Shown: in pieces, positions 60,320-64,000 of the stretch | Position numbering within the stretch: the stretch's first letter is position 1 | Layout: each line of letters begins with the position of its first letter | Source of the DNA: CAZFOB01 sp964520325 | GTDB taxonomy: Bacteria; Actinomycetota; JAICYB01 | Assembly: GCA_964520325.1 (NCBI GenBank) | Contig: CAZFOB010000016.1 | Span: 1-64,000, forward strand | DNA length: 64,000 nucleotides | Direction: 5' to 3' | Program-made: the position numbers and the translations under genes | The notes under the pieces: generated by a model | What the model saw: the letters and a program-made list of their open reading frames with translations, nothing else | What the model was told of the DNA's origin: nothing | The model's database searches: none

Positions 60320-61483
60320 GTGCGAGCAACGATGGTGAGGGAATACGGGTCCCGCAGGCGTCTTCGATTCTTCGCGTTCGCGATCGCCGCGTTCTTCGGC
60401 GCGCTTGCGTTCGCGAGCTACTGGTCGACCCGGGAGAACCTCCGCGAGGGATCGAAGGAAGTCTTCTTCGGAGCCGATGCGCTCCGGATCTCCCACATCC
60501 CAGAGACCTACCGAGCGGTTTTCCGATCCGAGAACCGCGCGGGCGGAGAGCTCGTGCTCACGACCGACCGCGTGTGGGTGAGGCGGCCGTTCGCGAGCCG
60601 TGTTGAGACCTACTCCGCCGACGGCAAACGCCTCACTCTGCGACAGAGCAACTTCGGCGCGCTCGCTTCGTCGAGCTCGAGCTCGGAGCCGCTCAATATC
60701 ACGGTGCCCCCGAGCCTGTCGTCCGGTGATCTGCGCATCGACGCGGTGCTGAAGGATGCAGTAGAGGAGAAGACGATCCTTCGTCGTGAGCGCCGCGAGG
60801 TCTACGGTCGTCAGTGTCAGGTCTATCGTGCCGGCGGGCCGGTCCTCGCCGGCGACATCACGCCGTACAAGGGCGGCACGGGGACGTACACCGACTTCTG
60901 CATCGACCGCAACGGCATCGTGATCGAGGAGTACTGGGTGCAGGACGACAAGCTCCTCCGCCGGCGTGTGGCGACCGATCTCGACGTGGGCGTTCCGATC
61001 GCGGAGAAGACGTTCACCATCGACGTCCCGGAAGCACCTGGTGTCGACCGCGGTGCGATCGAACGCATCTCCGAGGACGCCTCGGACCACGGCTCTCCCA
61101 TCTGGGTCCTACCGAAAGTTCCTCGAGGCTTCAAGAAACTGGGGCGGTACGGTGTGGTCATCACATCGGCGGCCCTCACAGGAAGCGGAAGCAACCCGCT
61201 GGCGGGCGCCAATCCGATCACATCGATAAGCGACGTCTATGTTGACGGCGCCGACCTCGTCGTGGTCGATCAAGATCCATCATTGATTCAGGCATCCCTC
61301 GGCGATCGCCCAACCCGAAAAGTTGAGCTCGGCGATCTCCGGGAAGGGATGTTGGTCGTGGACGGCCGGATGAGCGAGCTTCGCGGCACCGCGCCCGGCG
61401 GCTCGGTCGTCCGCATCGTCGGCACGCTCCCCCCACACGAGCTGATCGAGCTTGCGCGGAGCCTCGAGCCGCAAGAGGGGTAG
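60320..61483 (+). CDS. membrane-anchored beta-rich protein, possibly LolA/RseB-like
   Basis: The 387-residue product has one N-terminal membrane helix (LRFFAFAIAAFFGALAFASY), then an extended exported part with repeated beta strands (VYRAVFRSENRAGGELVLTT, VYRAGGPVLAGDITPYKGG). The overall pattern suggests a LolA/RseB-like lipid-binding fold, but no motif proves it. GAGG lies 8 bases before the GTG. It is followed by the second R2lox-like gene after 38 bases. Confidence 0.6.
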   Translation: MRATMVREYGSRRRLRFFAFAIAAFFGALAFASYWSTRENLREGSKEVFFGADALRISHIPETYRAVFRSENRAGGELVLTTDRVWVRRPFASRVETYSADGKRLTLRQSNFGALASSSSSSEPLNITVPPSLSSGDLRIDAVLKDAVEEKTILRRERREVYGRQCQVYRAGGPVLAGDITPYKGGTGTYTDFCIDRNGIVIEEYWVQDDKLLRRRVATDLDVGVPIAEKTFTIDVPEAPGVDRGAIERISEDASDHGSPIWVLPKVPRGFKKLGRYGVVITSAALTGSGSNPLAGANPITSISDVYVDGADLVVVDQDPSLIQASLGDRPTRKVELGDLREGMLVVDGRMSELRGTAPGGSVVRIVGTLPPHELIELARSLEPQEG

Positions 61484-61521
61484 CATCGAGTGTCGTTACG
61501 AGCAGGCCCGAGCAGGAGGGA

Positions 61522-62493
61522 ATGATGACCACGACCATCGAAGAGCAACGGCGGTTCCAGATCGTCGAGGACACCGACCTCATCGGGATCGGCAAGGTGC
61601 ACATCGACGATGTGATCGAGTATGTGCACACCGGCTTCAAGAAGCTGCCGTCACCACTCGACCTCTACGCGCGCTACCTCAAGCAGCGCTGGAACGTCTA
61701 CGACCTCGACTTCACTCAGGACAAGATCGACTGGCACGAGAAGATGACGGAGGAGGAGCGACAGGCGTTCATCGACATCTCGTCCGGCTTCCACCACGGT
61801 GAGCGACAGGTCGAGGTCGATCTCGTCCCGTTCATGATGGCGGGCTCGGAGGAAGACAAGATCTACATCTCGTCGCAGATCGAGGACGAAGCGCGTCACA
61901 CCGTCTTCTTCGACCGTTTTTACAAGGAAGTCGTGGGCGTGGAAGGCGACACGATCATGGATGTCCTCGATCACTCCTACCAGTGGCTGACCGAGACGTT
62001 CGCCGGACCGTTCGGTCTGCTCGCCTATCTCGCCGACGACCTGCGTCAGAACCCTGAGGACCCACACCGTCGCGTCAAGTTCGCAACGCTCTACCACCTG
62101 TGGATCGAAGGCGTGCTCGCACTCGTCGTGATGAAGGTGACGCTCGGGTTCGGCCGCGACCGCGGGTTCCTGCCCGCCTACTACACCGGATTCACAGCGA
62201 CCTGCCGCGACGAAGCTCGCCACGTGCAATTCGGGATGAAGTTCCTGTACGACCAAGTGAAGCAGGACCCGTCGTACGCGAAGGACATCCTCGAGGTGCT
62301 GCAAACGATCTTCAACATGAGCGGCGCGGTGAGCAAGGTCGCGAACACGGAGCCTCTGGGGTTCGACATCATGCAGCTGCGCGAGATGATGGTCACGCAG
62401 CTGCACCGCAAGCTCGGGATCATCGGTCTGCAGCTCCCCGATCAGATGGAGAAGCAGCTCTCGTCCATGGAACCCGTCATCGCGGGAGGCTGA
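61522..62493 (+). CDS. second R2-like ligand-binding oxidase (R2lox-type)
   Basis: The 323-residue product has the same ligand order as the protein at 50.7 kb: E (GERQVEVDL), EARH, E (YHLWIEGVLA) and EARH. Again Val follows the first Glu by 3 and Tyr precedes the third Glu by 5, the positions of the R2lox ether cross-link. It is a shorter, tail-less paralogue. AGGAGGG precedes two adjacent ATG codons (61522, 61525). It is in an operon with an SCP2-like protein (3-base gap). Confidence 0.78.
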   Translation: MMTTTIEEQRRFQIVEDTDLIGIGKVHIDDVIEYVHTGFKKLPSPLDLYARYLKQRWNVYDLDFTQDKIDWHEKMTEEERQAFIDISSGFHHGERQVEVDLVPFMMAGSEEDKIYISSQIEDEARHTVFFDRFYKEVVGVEGDTIMDVLDHSYQWLTETFAGPFGLLAYLADDLRQNPEDPHRRVKFATLYHLWIEGVLALVVMKVTLGFGRDRGFLPAYYTGFTATCRDEARHVQFGMKFLYDQVKQDPSYAKDILEVLQTIFNMSGAVSKVANTEPLGFDIMQLREMMVTQLHRKLGIIGLQLPDQMEKQLSSMEPVIAGG

Positions 62494-62495
62494 TC

Positions 62496-62960
62496 GTGTC
62501 CGCAACGCTGTTCTCGAAGGAGTGGGCCGAGGCCGCCAAGGACGCGATCAACACCTTCCCTGACGACGCGTACCGCGAGACGAAGCTGTTCCTGTACTGG
62601 GACTGGATCACAGCCGCGAAGTCGAGCTTCGAGGGATCGCTCGCCATCTGCGCGCGCGATCTTCCGCGCGATCTTCCGAACGACGGATCGACCGGACCGC
62701 GGTACGTGACGTTCGCGTTCACGGGCGGCGAGTGCACGTCGGCGACGGTCTCGGACGAACAACCCGATGCGACGTTCGTGCTCGCTGGCGACTACGCGGC
62801 CTGGAAGGACATCGTCGAGGGCTACGACGCGGGTAAAGCTGTGATGTACCGGCGGCTGCGCCTAGAGCACGGCGACGTCTTCCGGTTCTTCAATCGCGTC
62901 TACCTGTTCACGGAGTCTCTGGTGGCGCTGTCGAAGATCCCGGCGACGCTTCCCGCGTAA
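62496..62960 (+). CDS. SCP2 sterol-binding domain protein
   Basis: The 154-residue product starts at a GTG 3 bases after the R2lox-like stop. LFSKEWAEAAKDAINTFPDD, then YVTFAFTGGECTSATVSD and ATFVLAGDYAAWKDIVEGYD with MYRRLRLEHGDVFRFFNRVY fit the SCP2 fold (lipid-binding tunnel). It may present a lipid to the oxidase encoded upstream; inference. Its 3' end overlaps the convergent small gene by 53 bases. Confidence 0.78.
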   Translation: MSATLFSKEWAEAAKDAINTFPDDAYRETKLFLYWDWITAAKSSFEGSLAICARDLPRDLPNDGSTGPRYVTFAFTGGECTSATVSDEQPDATFVLAGDYAAWKDIVEGYDAGKAVMYRRLRLEHGDVFRFFNRVYLFTESLVALSKIPATLPA

Positions 62961-63132
62961 GCGTCTCGAGGCGCGGCTGCTTCTTGGCCGCCTCGATGTA
63001 GTTCGCGATCAGTTGGGTCTTCTCTCTGCCGAGGACGCCGGACAGGAGCTCGAGCATGTCGGCCTCGACGGTCTCGATCTCGTCGAGAGCCTCGTCGATC
63101 ATCCGGCGCAGCTCGTCTCGTGTGGGACTCAT
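62908..63132 (-). CDS. small helical protein (74 aa)
   Basis: The 74-residue product is acidic and helical (SPTRDELRRMIDEALDEIE, TVEADMLELLSGVLGREKTQ) and has strongly GC-biased third positions, which supports coding. No family recognised. It overlaps the SCP2-like gene tail to tail by 53 bases. Confidence 0.6.
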   Translation of the reverse strand: MSPTRDELRRMIDEALDEIETVEADMLELLSGVLGREKTQLIANYIEAAKKQPRLETLTREASPGSSTAPPETP

Positions 63133-63241
63133 GTCTCACACCAGGATCTCATGGCCAGCGGACCGCGCGAGCCGCAGGCGTCCCGTGTCAAACGTCTCCC
63201 GCGATTGGTCCAATCCTGTCCCCGCCGGTATCGTTTCGCCC

Positions 63242-63799
63242 GTGGCACGCGTTCCCGACATCGACCCCGGCAAGAACCTCGGAGTCAACATCTTCCGGGC
63301 CATGAACAACGCGCCGGCGGCGGCCAAGGGCTTCTCCAGTTGCGGCTCCAGGCTCCTCGGCGAGACCAAGCTCAACACCAAGCTCCGAGAGCTCGTCATC
63401 AACGCGATCTCCGTGAAGCTCGACTGTCCCTACGAATGGAGTCATCACGGCAAGTGGGCACTGGACGTCGGCGCGACCTCCGAAGAGCTCGAGGCGCTGA
63501 AGTCGAGCGACTACACACGTCTCGGCCCGAAGGAGCGCGCGGTCGTCGAGTACGCGATGAAGGTCGAGGACAACAACGTGGTGGACGCCGACGTCGAAGG
63601 TTTGCGCAAAGCAGGTTTCGACGACCAGGAGATCGTCGAAGTGACGCTCGTGGCGGGCTTCTACGGCATGACCGCGCGATTCTTGAACGCCATGGACGTC
63701 GACTACGACGACGGCAATCCACAGGACTTCGCGATCCCGGGAGCTGAAGGCAGCTCGGCGGCCCGGAAGAACGTCGAGCGAATGAAAGATCGAAGCTAG
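63242..63799 (+). CDS. carboxymuconolactone decarboxylase/AhpD-like protein
   Basis: The 185-residue product is an all-helical CMD-family protein: LNTKLRELVINAISVKLDCP with YEWSHHGKWALDVGAT, where the E-x(n)-C-x-YEW-x-H pattern is seen. Only one cysteine of the AhpD CxxC pair is present, so peroxidase activity is doubtful. The GTG at 63242 has no good ribosome site. It lies 15 bases before the acyl-CoA dehydrogenase gene. Confidence 0.82.
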   Translation: MARVPDIDPGKNLGVNIFRAMNNAPAAAKGFSSCGSRLLGETKLNTKLRELVINAISVKLDCPYEWSHHGKWALDVGATSEELEALKSSDYTRLGPKERAVVEYAMKVEDNNVVDADVEGLRKAGFDDQEIVEVTLVAGFYGMTARFLNAMDVDYDDGNPQDFAIPGAEGSSAARKNVERMKDRS

Positions 63800-63814
63800 G
63801 AAGCGGGAGAGGAC

Positions 63815-64000
63815 ATGACCGAAACGCTCGAGCGGATCGACGTCGACGCCTTCCGCGAGAAAGCGCGCGCATGGCTCGCCGGCAACGGCCCAAAGCGTGG
63901 TGACGACGTTGCGCAGCCGATGGGGCCCGACAACGAGATCGGTTCACCGCAAGAGCGTGACTACGTCTCGTTCGCCCGATCCTTCCAGGCCAAGCTGCAC
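63815..64000 (+). CDS. acyl-CoA dehydrogenase, N-terminal part (runs off the window)
   Basis: The ATG at 63815 follows GGGAGAGGAC. The first 62 codons (DVDAFREKARAWLAGNGPKR, then PQERDYVSFARSFQAKL) resemble the N-terminal helical domain of actinobacterial acyl-CoA dehydrogenases (FadE). No catalytic residue is reached before the window ends. With the CMD-family gene it starts another beta-oxidation-like operon. Confidence 0.7.
   Translation, partial: MTETLERIDVDAFREKARAWLAGNGPKRGDDVAQPMGPDNEIGSPQERDYVSFARSFQAKLH

Overview
The window is high-GC (GC-rich third codon positions) and reads as a chromosomal segment of an actinomycete. Supporting markers are a mycothiol S-conjugate amidase (Mca), an F420/Ddn-type oxidoreductase, a LigC-type ligase plus a stand-alone LigD-type polymerase, a P450, four acyl-CoA synthetases, a CaiB-type CoA transferase and two R2lox-like diiron proteins. 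An uncultured soil or water lineage such as Acidimicrobiia would fit, but I cannot fix the rank from sequence alone.

Layout. (1) 0-4.5 kb: MarR regulator divergent from a SnoaL-like cyclase and a GNAT enzyme, with two palindromic operators on the shared promoter; an AAC(3)-like acetyltransferase; and a family VIII esterase broken by one missing base. (2) 4.5-5.8 kb: a complete IS30-family element (11-bp TIRs, AAC target duplication) inserted in a palindromic repeat whose uninterrupted sister copy lies at 9.46 kb. (3) 5.9-28.8 kb: an accessory, defence-type island. It holds a putative HNH + HEPN-like gene pair, a DUF4145 protein with a membrane-anchored HerA/DUF87 ATPase, a decayed nucleotidyltransferase, a cytosolic trypsin-like protease, a proline-rich micro-gene with a DUF6338-like membrane protein, RadC, a type I restriction-modification operon with an AbiE toxin-antitoxin pair between hsdR and hsdM, a MerR-DUF433/PIN-like pair and a BrnT-like/RHH pair. 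A housekeeping-like patch (P450, aldo-keto reductase, LigC ligase) sits inside it at 13.0-16.4 kb. (4) 28.8-37 kb: lipid/CoA metabolism, an ArsR-SRPBCC pair with a 32-bp operator, a secreted S1 protease, a LigD-type polymerase and a Ddn-like protein. (5) 37-42.1 kb: a variable region of small enzymes with a 24-bp repeat family and two attC-like sites bounding a DUF433/DUF5615 toxin-antitoxin cassette. No integrase is seen, so it looks like a CALIN (attC cluster lacking an integron integrase). (6) 42-64 kb: peptidase, acyl-CoA synthetases, nitronate monooxygenase, Mca, SDR, a repetitive phasin/LEA-like protein, R2lox-like proteins, an unusual Liv-type ABC transporter, a two-domain cupredoxin lipoprotein, an SCP2-like protein and the start of an acyl-CoA dehydrogenase.

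The most unusual system is the transporter at 51.9-59.1 kb. A membrane-anchored substrate-binding protein is followed by a LivH-LivM fusion and then by one 992-residue protein that joins an MFS transporter to two Liv-type ATPases. All five classical Liv components are thus compressed into three overlapping or adjacent genes, with an extra 12-helix carrier attached. It sits among fatty acid/steroid-type catabolic genes, so a hydrophobic acid or amino acid substrate is plausible, but the substrate cannot be read from sequence. Two single-base frameshifts (about 4092 and 28290) fall in or near G-rich runs and may be sequencing errors rather than decay.
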